Shown: positions 10,536 to 21,955 of the stretch, in pieces
Layout of the letters: each line of letters starts with the position of its first letter
Numbering within the stretch: the stretch's first letter is position 1
Source: Siphonodentalium dalli
Lineage: Eukaryota > Mollusca > Scaphopoda > Gadilida > Siphonodentaliidae
Length of the DNA: 64,000 bases
NCBI GenBank assembly: GCA_032622095.1
Contig: CP136061.1
Coordinates: 37,951,797 to 38,015,796 of the forward strand
Direction: 5' to 3'
The notes under the pieces: model-generated
What the model saw: only the letters and a program-made list of their open reading frames with translations
Databases searched by the model: none
What the model was told of the DNA's origin: nothing
Translations under genes and position numbers: made by a program

Positions 10536-11930
10536 GACAAACAAACAGACAGACAGAGGTCCCAAAATATATATTGAACTTAGAAATGTCAATGCAAGTG
10601 CGCCATCGGATCATAAGGCACCAATATGCATTCGCATGAAGAGGAACACACAAATATACGCATAACACTCACATCGGATGGGATGGGATAACATGGAAGT
10701 ATATCTGATTCCATGGAATCTGACCTCTAGTTATGATTGTTATTAGGGTGACATCTTACCTGTCTCAACATTTGAGACCAATGTAGATGTGGTTATCAGT
10801 GGTTATCGGTTAATATTCAAGACGTTTGCATCTCAAAATTCACGACAGTTTTCATTTCCGCGTTCCATTCGTGAATACTCAAGTACACGGCGAGATGGAT
10901 AATATATTAAAAATCACGGATCTGGACGGGGATATAGTTAGAATTTAAGACGGATGCAGAAACTCACTTTTAAAACAATTCCTATCTCTTTGATCAAATT
11001 ATGTATACATTGGCATTTTTAACAATAATCACGCTAAGCATCTACTTATTAGATGGCACAGGGATGGCACCAGTATTCCACCGACGCAGGGGCTATAATA
11101 TCCGTTGGGGGGGGGGGGTGCTATTATATCGTAATGCTATCTGGCTTACCATTGCACATTTCCCCGACGAGGAGGAGATGACTAAGCTGTCCACCACTTA
11201 GTGAAACCACTGTCATTGAATCAGACCGAACTCCCATGTACCCCGAACTGTCGAAGTGTTAGAAATATCTTACCTAATATTATGTCAAACTGAAAAATAT
11301 ATGCTGTTGTTGTCTAAAAACAACATTTTCCCCACTAATTTCTCAAACAATGAGAACAATTTCAACATATATGTGACAGAATATGGTTAAAAAATTATCT
11401 TTTGCACTGTTTTCCAAATTTATAACCGTTGGAAATTTTTACCAAATAGGGTGAGACATTATTGCCAATCAAATATCAAATCATACCGGGAATGGAACAA
11501 TATATAGCGTACTTACCTATGGTAATTATGTGAAGATCGCCACACAACATGCACACAGGAGAAGTGCTGATCAAATATGTTCGAGAACAAAACAAAGCAA
11601 CTTTATGGAAGATCGAAGCGCGAAATTGAGAAACTTGTACCGTATCAACAGGCTGTTTAAAGTATATCTGAATTCTTAACGATGTGATGGAATTTAAATC
11701 CAAGAGCGTGCCTGTGTATAGCTTTGTCCCTGAAAACACTGCTCGGAGCTGTAAATTGGTAATGGATGGAATCGGTGTGCTAACAGTTAAAATTATACAG
11801 CTCAGAGCTGTAAATTGTCGCCCAGTTTACAGCTCGTTGTATTAGTGTAGCGTTATCGCTGTCAAAATGCATTTCTTCAGCTGTTCCACGGACTTGATTT
11901 CGACAATTTTATGTTAGGTCAGTTGTCGAC
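10536..11930. other. No recognisable gene; short homopolymer
   Basis: Mostly AT-rich unique sequence. A run of about 12 G lies near 11105-11117. The word GAGCTGTAAATTG occurs twice (near 11745 and 11808) with an inverted form near 11825, a weak local repeat. Short frames in this stretch show no domain. Confidence 0.45.
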
Positions 11931-11932
11931 CG

Positions 11933-12205
11933 AATAATGCAACTTCTGGTGTCCGGTCAATGGCGGGGTTAATATGTATGGCTAAGGCGAATATCGGCCT
12001 TTAGTTAGACACCAAAAAGGAGCCCTCTACGTGCTGTATTCCTCGAGATATCGGCCGTCCCACTCAATTTGAATAATGCAACGTCTGGTGTCCGGTCAGT
12101 GGCGGGGTTAATATGTGTATAGGGCGAATGTGGGCCCTTCGTTAGACACCAAATGGAGTCCTCTACGTGCTATATTCCTTGAGATATCGGCCGTCCCACG
12201 CAATT
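11933..12205. repeat. Tandem duplication of about 138 bp
   Basis: Two copies share AATGCAACTTCTGGTGTCCG / AATGCAACGTCTGGTGTCCG, GCGGGGTTAATATGT, GTTAGACACCAAA, CCTCTACGTGCT and GAGATATCGGCCGTCCCAC. The first starts near 11935 and the second near 12073. They differ by several substitutions. A smaller repeat, TCTGTCCC...CCCGCAGATTGTC, follows at 12210-12265. Confidence 0.75.
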
Positions 12206-12272
12206 TTAAATTCTGTCCCGCAGATTGTCGTTCTGTCCCATATCCCATCCCGCAGATTGTCATGTCCCTCAA

Positions 12273-12510
12273 ATATGCCCTATCACTAGCTCGCGGCCAT
12301 TTTGGATCCACCAGGTCCGGTTCCGTGGTTTGATAGATTCGTCCAGCCCCGGTTCCGTGGTTTCAGTGCTACAGGTCAAAGTTTTGGAGTAGCATTTCCA
12401 TATATGGAGCTTTTAAATTATTGATGACTTCCATATATGGAAAGTTAAGTAAAACCACGGTACCGGACCTGGTGGATCCAAAATGACCGCGAGTTAGTGA
12501 TAGGGCATAT
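12273..12510. mobile_element. Hairpin MITE-like element, 58-bp arms
   Basis: ATATGCCCTATCACTAGCTC at 12273 is matched by the inverted GAGTTAGTGATAGGGCATAT ending at 12510. The arms continue inward through GGATCCACCAGGTCCGG and its inverse CCGGACCTGGTGGATCC. The loop holds a second copy of GGTTCCGTGGTTT and two CCATATATGG palindromes. No open frame is present. It abuts the left edge of foldback copy 2. Confidence 0.75.
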
Positions 12511-12524
12511 CGCTTGGACGTTTC

Positions 12525-15190
12525 AATCATATGTCTGACAATCGCTGATGTGTGAGGTGAACATGTTTACAGTGAGTGGCTGTCTGGTAATTGAAGTGGT
12601 GTATGGTCATAACGAGAGCAGCTACACTGTCCTGTATGTATACATGGCGTGATTGTGTGGTCAGTGGTGGGCTGTACATATGTACATTGGGTGGATGTAT
12701 TGTCATGGGCGGGTGTACGGTCATTGTTGAAGTGTATATGCATACCTGGAGTACACTTTGATGGCCATTGGCGGCTAGTGTATATAGAGAGCAACCTCAT
12801 GGTGATGGATGGGATGTATATTTTAATATGTACTATTGTATTGTCTTTGGTGGTGTGTACAAGCATACAGTAACTAGCTGAATGCTCGTGGAGAGGGTGT
12901 ATATGTATACATCGAGTGACTGAATTGTCACGATTGAGCTGTATATGCAAGTATGAAGTGTACGAATGGCCGTGTGTGCGGGGTATTGGAATATCTAGAA
13001 GGGTGTATGGCCATTGGTGAGGTATATATACACACCTGGAGTGACGCTGTGTCATGGGTGAGGTGTATATGTATATCATGAGTGACTACATGGCCATGGC
13101 ACGGCCAATATGTACATATGTATATGGGGATTGACAGTATGACAAAATTAATGGTGGGGTGAATTGATATACAAGGAGTGACTATGAACACGAATGTGGT
13201 TTATGCGTATACAGCGAGAAGCTGAAATGTCATGGGTCAGGTGTATATGCAAGTCTGGAGTGTATGAATGGCCGTATGCGCGGTACGAGACATTGATATA
13301 TCTAGAAGGGCTGTAAGGCCACTTTGTGAGGTTATATGTATATACCTAGAGTGACTCTATGGTTTTGGGTTGGGTGTATATGTATATCTTGAGTGGCTAT
13401 ATGACCATGGGTGTCGCAAATATGTATATATACAGGGAGTGAGACTGTATGACCACTGGTGAGGCAAATAGATATACAAGAAGTAATATATAACAATGGA
13501 TGTAGCGAACAGGTATGGAGTGACTGTATGGTCATCGGTGAGGTGTATATGTATATATTTAGTGGCTGTATAGCTATGCATGTGGAAAATACATATACAT
13601 GGAGTGACTGTATGGCCTATGGTTAGGCGAATATGTATACAAGAGGTTACTTTGTGTCCATGTATGTAGTGAATATGTATACAGGTCATGTGATGTGTGG
13701 GAGTATACCTTGTGTGTCTGCAATTTTATTCGCGGCTATATGACCATGCGTTGGTGTATGGGTAAACCCAATTGTGGCTGTATGGTAATGGGTGAGGTGT
13801 ATGTCTATACAGCGAGTGGCACATGGACATTTACGTGGTATTCATGTATGTATATATGGAGTGACTGCATGATCATGTGTGATTTATACTGGTGCACCTT
13901 TGTGTGACTATCACTTTCCCCAATAACTCAAGGATATGTTAATCGATAGAGGTAATATCAGAGTGTTCTCCACATTAATTGCGTTTTATATGCAATGTGA
14001 AGAAAACGGTTTTCCTGACAATAGTTTATAAGTTAATCAATTTTGATGCTAATGGGCCAGAGTAGCCACATAATATGATACCTGTCAGTTCAGGTTCAAC
14101 GTTCCGTCCGTTTCCGTAAAAAACATGGACATAATCCCAAAAGAGGTGTTCGGCAAAATTCATACTGCATCCCTTAAAATTAGTTTGTCGTGCCCCATAA
14201 GGTTTTGGGACAACCATAATATAAGATTAAGTTGTCCATTGATTAAGTAGCATGTTTAATAACCAAGTGAGTCACAATTTGCTACCATTTCGGAACAGCC
14301 GAGAATACTGTTCGGAATATAAACTTTTTACTAAATTTGGTTGCCATTTTGCATGTAATCTTGAGTAATATTGTCTAAAACACCACACTATGTCATATTT
14401 AAGGCATATCAAAATAAAAAGAACCTTTGATACTAAAGATAGTGATTTTTTGCCGAGTTTGATGCTGTTTGTGATAGAAAAATCACATAATTCTGGTGAT
14501 TTCAGAATGGTAAATAGTAAAAATTAATCAAGGTGCATAGGAAATGTTGGTATTCAATGTATATAATACGGAATAGTCATTTGTGTACATCACCATAACT
14601 TGTAAGCGGTTGCATGGCACGTTGGGATAATAATTAACATTTTTCCATATGTTGGCGGCCATTTTGACAGCCATTTTGAGCCAAAGTGACAATTTTGGTA
14701 CCATCGAGTTCGAATATCAATAAGATATAGAATGGATCACTTACATTTCACAGTTCTTACCACTTCTTGGTGAAATGTGACCAGAATCACAAAGGGGATC
14801 TTTTGTAAAATGTTATACCGCGTTTTGTAAAATCGAATTTTTGAGTGATCGGAAGAGTGTGGACCCCCACGAACAGCATATTTCATTGCTCCAATGGTCA
14901 GTTAACATGCTATATACAAAATAAAGTCACAATTCTCAACCAGTTCAAGACCTCAGAAACTTATCTTAAAAGTATTAGTAAAAACGTATGAATTCCACTT
15001 CCGGTCGCCATATTGGCGGCCATCTTAGACGGGAAGTTTCAATTTTGGCACATAAAGATGGCGTTATGTCATAGCTTCACAAAAATGTATACAAGTGTAT
15101 ACATATGACAAGATATTCTCACTATAATTGCATCGAGCTGACTTATAGGAAAATGGCAGCCATCTTGGACGCCATCTTGAATTACAAAAA
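12525..15190. mobile_element. Foldback element copy 2 (half copy: core plus right arm)
   Basis: 12525-13910 is the + oriented 42-bp minisatellite (GTGACTGTATGGTCATCGG, GAGGTGTATATGTATATA). It is followed by AATAACTCAAGGATATG near 13922, the same junction as copy 1 at 1820. From about 14040 the sequence matches the right arm of copy 1, through CAAAAGAGGTGTTCGGCAAA near 14138, CCACTTCCGGTCGCCATATT near 14996 and GCCATCTTGGACGCCATCTT near 15160. The left arm and the inverted half of the core are missing, and the outermost right terminus after about 15185 is also lost. The large minus frames (170 and 110 residues) come from the 42-bp period. Confidence 0.8.
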
Positions 15191-15439
15191 TTGCTCAAAG
15201 CGGATTTTAGCGGATTTTAGATATGTTATAGAGGAGAGCTTCCTCTTCAAAATGATATAAAAACCAACTTAGTCCAAAAAATTTCTAGGTTGACCCTAAA
15301 ATTTGAGTTTATCGACCAGACTAATAGTTCAAACAGAAAATCTGATCCAAGCAGCAAAATAAACCCGACAATGTATATCAACTTTTGTTTAGGTCAACGT
15401 GACCACTTTCAAAGATTGCTGCTTCCAGAAGGAATATTA
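15191..15439. other. No recognisable feature
   Basis: AT-rich spacer between foldback copy 2 and the next MITE. It contains a local duplication of GCGGATTTTA near 15200-15217. Confidence 0.4.
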
Positions 15440-15889
15440 AAATATATATAGTTTTGTTCATATGCCAAACATAATCAGCGCGTAAATAGTATACTGTCGT
15501 CAAGACGTACGATGATGCACATAATCAAGAGCATGCTCGTGTTGCAGAAGATGTGCTTCTGTTTACATAACACAGCGCAATTTTATTGGTTAATCACACA
15601 CAAATGATATAAACGCTCTTTATTATTTCCATATCAGGAAAATAGTAAAAAATAGCTCTTTATGTTTATCACATCAGGATTTGAACAAAAGCCAGGTAAC
15701 ATAATGTTTTTTGCTTTTGTTCACATAAGGAAAACCAATTGACGATAACATACTGTTTATGCCATATTTCTGATGGGCATAAGAACAAAAGTATGTCTAT
15801 ATTTTACTATTCTTTTTGTTTATGGCGGTTTTTGGAGGAGGTGAATATTTTAACAGCATACCCACAGCTAACGTCGTCCGTATCTTTAA
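15440..15889. mobile_element. TTAA-type MITE family 1, copy A (left end degraded)
   Basis: It is colinear with the complete copy at 44052-44551. Shared blocks include AGTTTTGTTCATAT near 15450, AATCACACACAAATGATATA near 15593, AACGCTCTTTATTATTTCC, GCTTTTGTTCACATAAGGAA near 15712, GATAACATACTGTTTATG near 15745 and TTTATGGCGGTTTTTGGAGG. The right end is ACAGCATACCCACAGC, then GTCCGTATCT, then TTAA at 15886-15889. The left terminus has diverged beyond recognition. Confidence 0.75.
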
Positions 15890-16780
15890 GCCAATCACGG
15901 ATTCATGGTCGCAACAGATATGCATGTACCGGCGTGGAAGTTACATTACGGCTCCGTATCTGCTGGATTCAGTCTATAGATACTCTCAGTATACACTCTG
16001 TGGTGGTTATAATGCTGACTTTAAAAAGGTACGAAGGTCGGCCATGGTGGGCTAGATCATGGTTAATAGCATTATCAACAACGCGGTAATATCGGTGGTC
16101 AACGTCGTTAAGGGGGGGGGGGGGGTCAATTAGAGCTTAGCTGTATATATACAGGTACATGAACATGTATACCATTCTAATGTCCAGATGCATCATGTTC
16201 TTATCAAAACAAGTGTGGCTATCATTCAGAACTATTCGGACATTTCGCTTTGCTAGGAAATAACCTCTTCCATAATTGGAAACCATATTCGCGAAATTCT
16301 ACATTATATGGCTCTGGTGATCAGGCAAAGACATTGACTCGATGACGCATAGCTGCGAATGGAGAATAATTTATTCACTATGGCTGTACCAAAATGGATC
16401 AGATATTAAATACATTAAACTCTCTTTGTGTGAGGTTTGTTTGTTCATATACCGATACAGCACATAGGAAGTGTACGATAAGCAAAACACTCAACAATGT
16501 GGCAATTTGTTTTGTTTTTTGGGAGAGTGATTCCGGTGACCCATTCAACATCAAAATCTTGTGGCGAGGACTAGTGAGCGCTATAACAGTATTTTGCAAA
16601 CCACATGGGGCCAGTTTTTATTAACCAAAGTTCATTAATGTGATCTCCCCATTGTTGAGTATTTTGCTTATCACATGATATTTACATACTTTACAACAGG
16701 TTCTTGAACAGAATTTTACTTTGTTCACATAATGCAGCGTAGGAACTACACCACTTACATACTATTTATGAGATATGTAT
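15890..16780. other. No recognisable gene
   Basis: Unique-looking AT-rich DNA with a G homopolymer near 16112-16126. Paired open frames on both strands at 16394-16624 have no domain similarity that I recognise. Confidence 0.45.
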
Positions 16781-16784
16781 TATG

Positions 16785-17152
16785 GTATAAAGAAAGGTCT
16801 GAGCGAACCACAGATTAACTATAATAGCCTGATCGGCCTACAATAGACCGATCGGTCTTCATGGCACAGTGCTCACTGTTGTAAGAGAGGGAACTCTAAA
16901 TTTCTTGACAATTTGAATCTGTTTGTTTGAATATCTGTATGCATGTATGTTTATTTTGAATATTCTCAGTAAATAATTATTTGGTGTCTTGCAAAAGAAA
17001 TCAGAATTAATTTTGTTTACGTATTGGTTGAGAGATAACAAAAAAACAGTTTAGAGTGACTCCCCTTATCCCAGATGCATGCTGGCTGTGAAAGACCGAT
17101 CGGTTTATTTTAGTCTATTATAGATCGGTAAGTGGTTCACACAGTCCTGTTT
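16785..17152. mobile_element. MITE-like inverted repeat with CCGATCGGTCT arms
   Basis: The left end reads GAACCACAGATTAACTATAA then AATAGACCGATCGGTCTTCA (up to 16862). The right end reads AAAGACCGATCGGTTTATTT then CTATTATAGATCGGTAAGTG and GTTCACACAG, which is the approximate inverse. The enclosed 200 bases show no coding signature. Confidence 0.6.
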
Positions 17153-17379
17153 AAGATATCTGCAGGGGTCAATACTAATGATAAGGACCCCAGTTGGTCC
17201 CAGTCTAGACAGTTTGTGACGTCATTACTCTAATTACAGGTGAGACATATTGGTAGTGTTTTTTACCTGTTAACCAACTATCAGATTTAGGCCACTCCTA
17301 TGAATGGTGTATTATCTACATGTATATTACGTGAGGACCTTGATGGGGATAGCTTCAGTCTTGAATGTTAAAGTGACAT

Positions 17380-17545
17380 TCGCATTGAAAACTTCAAAAA
17401 CTTCAAAAACTTCAAAAACTTCAAAAACTTCAAAAACTTCAAAAACTTCAAAAATTTCAAAAAGTTCAAAAAGTTCAAAAATTTCAAAAACTTCAAAAAC
17501 TGCAAAAATTTCAAAAATTTCATTTTTTTTTTAAATTTCAAAACT
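17380..17545. repeat. (AACTTCAAA)n 9-bp microsatellite
   Basis: About 17 units of a 9-bp motif AAACTTCAA with later variants (AATTTC, AAGTTC). The frames 17304-17534 (+) and 17368-17559 (-) with KTS or KFL repeats are products of this tract. It leads directly into the satellite at 17552. Confidence 0.9.
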
Positions 17546-17551
17546 TTCAAA

Positions 17552-20500
17552 AATGCCATAAAATCGGTCGAAATCCGTACCGTTCTCGAAAATGGTCCAT
17601 ACCCAAAGTTTAACCCATAACATCAAATCGGTCGAAATCCTTACCGTTTGCGAAAATGGTCCATACCTCATTTCCACCTCGGTTGGTACCCCCGGGGTGA
17701 TGGGTGGGGGATCGGGGTGTTTCTATAAAGTATTTGGTGTGAACCACCCACCCATACCGTGAAATTGGTTGAAATCCTTACCATTCTCGAAAATGGTCCA
17801 TACCCCATTTTCACCCCCCTCGGGTGGTACCCCCGGGGTGATGGGTGGGGATCGGGTATTTCCAGGGTGTATTTTGGGTGGGCCACCCACTCATGCCGTT
17901 AAATTGGTGGGGTCGGGGGTTTCCTATGGTGTATTTGTGGCTGTCCACCGACCCATGCCGTCAAATCGGTCGAAATCCTTACCGTTCTCGAAAATGTTTC
18001 ATACCCCATTTTCACCCCCTCGGGCTGGTACCTCCGGTGGTGATTGGTGGTGTCGGGGTGTTTCGAGGGTGTGGTTTTGGCGGGCCACCCTCCCATCTAG
18101 TCCAATCGGTCGAAATACTTACCGTTCTCGAAAATGGTCCATACCCAATGTTCACCCCCTTGGAGTGTTACCCCCCCCCGGGTGATGGGTGGGGTTCGGG
18201 TGTTTCTAGTTGTATTTTGGGCGGGCCACCCACCCATGACGTCAAATCGGTCGAAATCCTTACCGTTCTCGAAAATGGTCTATACCCCATTTTCACCCCT
18301 CGGTTGGTAACCCCCATGTTGTGGGGTGTTTCTATTGTGTATTTGGGGTGTGCCACCCGCCCATAACGTCAAATCGGTTGAAATCCTTACCGTTCTCGAA
18401 TATTTTCCATACTCCATTTTACCCCCTCGGGGTGGTACCCCAGGGGATGATGGTTGGGGTATGTCTGTTTCTAGTGTGTATTTGTGGCTGGCCACCCACC
18501 CACGCCGTCAAATCAGTTGAAATCCTTACCGTTCTCAAAAATGGTCCATACCCCATATTTACCCCCTTGGGTGGTAGCCTACATCCCACCGGTGATGATG
18601 GGGGTTGGGTGTGTGTAGGGTGTGTTTGTGGCAGGCCACCCACTCATACCGCCAAATCGGTCGAAATCCGTAACGTTCTCGAAAATGGTCCATACCACAT
18701 GCTCACCACCTTGGGATTTACCCCCGCGGTGAAGGATGGGGGTCTGGGTGTTTCTAGGGTGTATTTGGGGCGGGTCACCGACCCATGCCGTCAAATCGGT
18801 CGAAATCTTTTCCGTTGTCGAAAATATTCCATACCCCATTTTCACCCCCCTCGGGCGGGTACCACCGGGGTGATTGGTGGGGTCGGGGGGTTTCATGGGG
18901 TGTATTTGTGGCTGGCCACCGACCCATGCCGTCAAATCGGTCGAAATCCTTACCGTTCTCGGAAATGTTCCATACCCCATTTTCACCCCATCGGGCTGGT
19001 ACCTCCGGGATGATTGGTGGCATCGGGGTGTTTCTATTGTGTATTTGGGGTGGGCCACCCACCCATGCCATCAAATCGGTTGAAGTCCTTACCTTTCTCG
19101 AAAATGGTCCATATCCCATTTTCATCTCGGGTGGCCACCGACCTATGCCATCAAATCGGTCGAAATCCTTACAATTCTCGAAAATGGTCCATACCCCATT
19201 TTCACTCCCCCGGGCTGGTACCTCCGGTGGTGATTGGTGGTGTCGGGGTGTTTCGAGGGTGTGGTTTTGGCGGGCCACCCTCCCATCTAGTCAAATCGGT
19301 CGAAATCTTTTCCTTTTCGAAAATGGTCGATACCTCATATTCACCCCCGTGGTACCCCCAGCTGGCAAGTTGGTGTGGTTTTTCTGTGGTGTATTTGATG
19401 CGGGCCACCCACCCAAAAATGCCGTCAAATCGCTCGAAATACTTACCGTTCTCGAAAATGGTCCATACCCAATGTTCACCCCCTTGGAGTGTTACCCCCC
19501 CCCCCCGGCGATGAGTGGGGTTCGGGTGTTTCTATGTTGTATTTTGGGCGGGCCATCCACCCATGGTCCATACCCCATTTTCACCCCTCGGGTGGTACCC
19601 ACGGTGGTGATGGGGGTGCGATCGTGTGTTTCTATGGTGTATTTGGGTAAGCCACCCACCCGTGCCGTCAAATCGGTTGAAGTCCTTACCTTGAAGTCCT
19701 TACCCCATTTTTATCTCCTCGGGGTGGTACCACCGGGTTGATGGGTGGGGATCGGGGTGTTTCCAGGGTCTATTTTTGGGCGGGTCACCAACACATGCCG
19801 TCAAATTGGTTGAAATCTCTACCGTTCTCGAAAATGGTCCATACCCCATGTTACCCCCTCGTGTGGTAGCCTACCTCCCGTGGGTGATGATGGGGGTCGT
19901 GACGTTTGTAGGGCGTGTTTGTGGCGGGCAACACATTCATACCGTCAAATCGGTCGAAATCCTTACCGTTCTCGAAAATGGTCCATACCACATGTTCACC
20001 CCTCGGGGTGGTACCCCCGTGGTGATGGATGGGGGTCTGTGTGTTTCTAGGGTGTATTTGGAGCGGGCCACCCACCCATGCCGTCAAATCGGTCGAAACC
20101 CTTACCGTTCTCGAAAATGGTCCATACCCCATTTCACACCTCGGGGTGGTACCTCCGGGTGATTGGAGGGGTCGGAGTGTTTCTAGGGTGGTGTTTTGGC
20201 GGGCCACCCTGTCATGTAGTCAAATCGGTCGAAATTCTTACCTTCTCGAAAATGGTCGATACATGTTCCTCATTTTCACCCCTTGGGGGGGTACCCCCAG
20301 CTGATAGGTTGGGTGGGGTTTTTCTATAACCCACCCAAATGCCATAAAATCGGTCGAAATCCGTACCGTTCTCGAAAATGGTCCATACCCAAAGTTTAAC
20401 CCATAACATCAAATCGGTCGAAATCCTTACCGTTTGCGAAAATGGTCCATACCTCATTTCCACCTCGGTTGGTACCCCCGGGGTGATGGGTGGGGGATCG

Positions 20501-20945
20501 GGGTGTTTCTATAAAGTATTTGGTGTGGACCACCCACCCATACCGTGAAATTGGTTGAAATCCTTACCATTCTCGAAAATGGTCCATACCCCATTTTCAC
20601 CCCCCTCGGGTGGTACCCCCGGGGTGATGGGTGGGGATCGGGGTATTTCCAGGGTGTATTTGGGGTGGGCCACCCACTCATGCCGTTAAATTGGTCGAAA
20701 TCCTTACCGTTCTCGAATATGTTCCATACCCCATTTTCACCCCCTCGGGTGGTATACCCCCCCCCCCACCGAGGATGATGGTTGTGGTTAGGTGTGTTTC
20801 TATGGTTTATTTGTGGCTGGCCACCCACCCTAGCCGTCAAATCGATTGTAATCCTCACCGTTCTCGAAAATAGTCCTTACCCCATTTTCACCCCCTCGTT
20901 GTGGTACCCCCGGTGTGATGGGTGGGGATCGGTGTGTTTACAATG
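17552..20945. repeat. G/C-rich satellite, period about 138 bp, about 25 units
   Basis: Each unit carries AAATCGGTCGAAATCCTTAC, CGTTCTCGAAAATGGTCCAT, ACCCCATTTTCACCCC, a GGTGGTACCCCCGGGGTGAT block and GGGTGTATTTGGGGCGGGCC. Successive AAATCGGT words lie 128-147 bp apart over most of the array, with a few shortened units. 17552-17900 is repeated almost base for base at 20339-20690, and rarer unit variants recur about 1.2-1.3 kb apart, so there is higher-order structure. Because 138 is divisible by three, long overlapping frames (up to 318 residues at 18785-19741) occur in several frames on both strands. They are not credible genes. Confidence 0.92.
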
Positions 20946-21468
20946 GCATTTTACAATCAAATTATAACATAATAATATAGCATGGAAAGCATATAAAAAT
21001 AGCCGAAATCAGAACTTATCAAACAGCTGAGTATAACTCATTCACTAATATCCTATAGATGTGGAAATGTTCAGACCAATTGTCATAACATGATTACTGT
21101 AAACATTACAATTCTGTGATTTGAATCGCAAATACTGTTCAAATCTATGAAAATATATTCTTTTTGTTACAACAATGAGAACTGTATAGTTAGTTATTGG
21201 CTTTTCCCAGTTAGTATTGGGAATGGACACTGCATCACACCCCGCCAATCGCGCAATCACTGCAGGCCACGTCCCTGCTAGAGCGTACCAGTTGGCTATT
21301 AACTATAGACCACAATTTCCGAAACATCCCTCCGTGTTCGTAAGATGTTATTCATTTAAATTTATTTATAAGCATACTTAAACCAGACCCCATCTATATT
21401 TCCGACAAAAGGAGGACCATAACTTATGTCTTAACTTTAGGATTTTTCTTAAGAACCTCACGTTAGAC
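20946..21468. other. No recognisable feature
   Basis: AT-rich sequence after the satellite. The 71-residue minus frame at 21045-21260 has no domain I recognise. Confidence 0.45.
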
Positions 21469-21955
21469 TTAAAGGTACTCAATCCGTAAAGAGGGTCCCC
21501 ATCTCAACAGATTCCAACAACAACAATCCGATCAGAGGGTCCTATATTACCATTTCTTTGGCTTTGGGGGTAAAAAATATTTGATTCGAGTCGAGGAACC
21601 CATCAAACAAAGCTCAGATTTATTAGATATTGATTTTTGAAATTTGTTAATTGCTCGAGATGAGTACTAATAACTGCCGTCAATTTGGTAACCTGCTCGA
21701 GATTTTACGTCAAAACTCTATTCAAACAGACAAGGATGGATAACTCTATAATCAAGTGGTAATAATAACGAAATTTGGACTGTCTTCTGGGCCAGAAAGA
21801 ATTCCCGATAATGAAAAATAATAGATTTCTAAAATCGATATCTAACAAATCTGAGCTTTGATGGGTGACTTCATCGACTCGAATCAAATATGTTTGACCC
21901 CCGAAGCCATTGAAATAGTAATTGAGAGGAGTTTTATCGGATTGAGTACCTTTAA
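21469..21955. mobile_element. TTAA-flanked hairpin MITE, family 2
   Basis: TTAAAGGTACTCAATCCG begins at 21469, and its exact inverse CGGATTGAGTACCTTTAA ends at 21955. The arms extend inward with paired blocks TTTGATTCGAGTCGA / TCGACTCGAATCAAA and AAAGCTCAGATTTATTAGAT / ATCTAACAAATCTGAGCTTT, giving arms near 190 bp. The flanking TTAA on both sides fits a TTAA target duplication as in piggyBac-like elements. No transposase is present. Confidence 0.85.

Noticed and set aside
12567-13079. 170-residue minus frame and neighbours at 13357-13689
   Set aside because: Produced by the 42-bp minisatellite of foldback copy 2; the H-I-H-L-T style repetition follows the unit.
17304-17534. Lysine/serine/threonine repeat protein
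   Set aside because: Translation of the (AACTTCAAA)n microsatellite; no start context or domain.
18785-19741. 318-residue + open frame and several other long frames on both strands
   Set aside because: They lie wholly inside the 138-bp satellite, whose period is a multiple of three. Frames are open in several phases on both strands at once, and the peptides are repeats of the unit.
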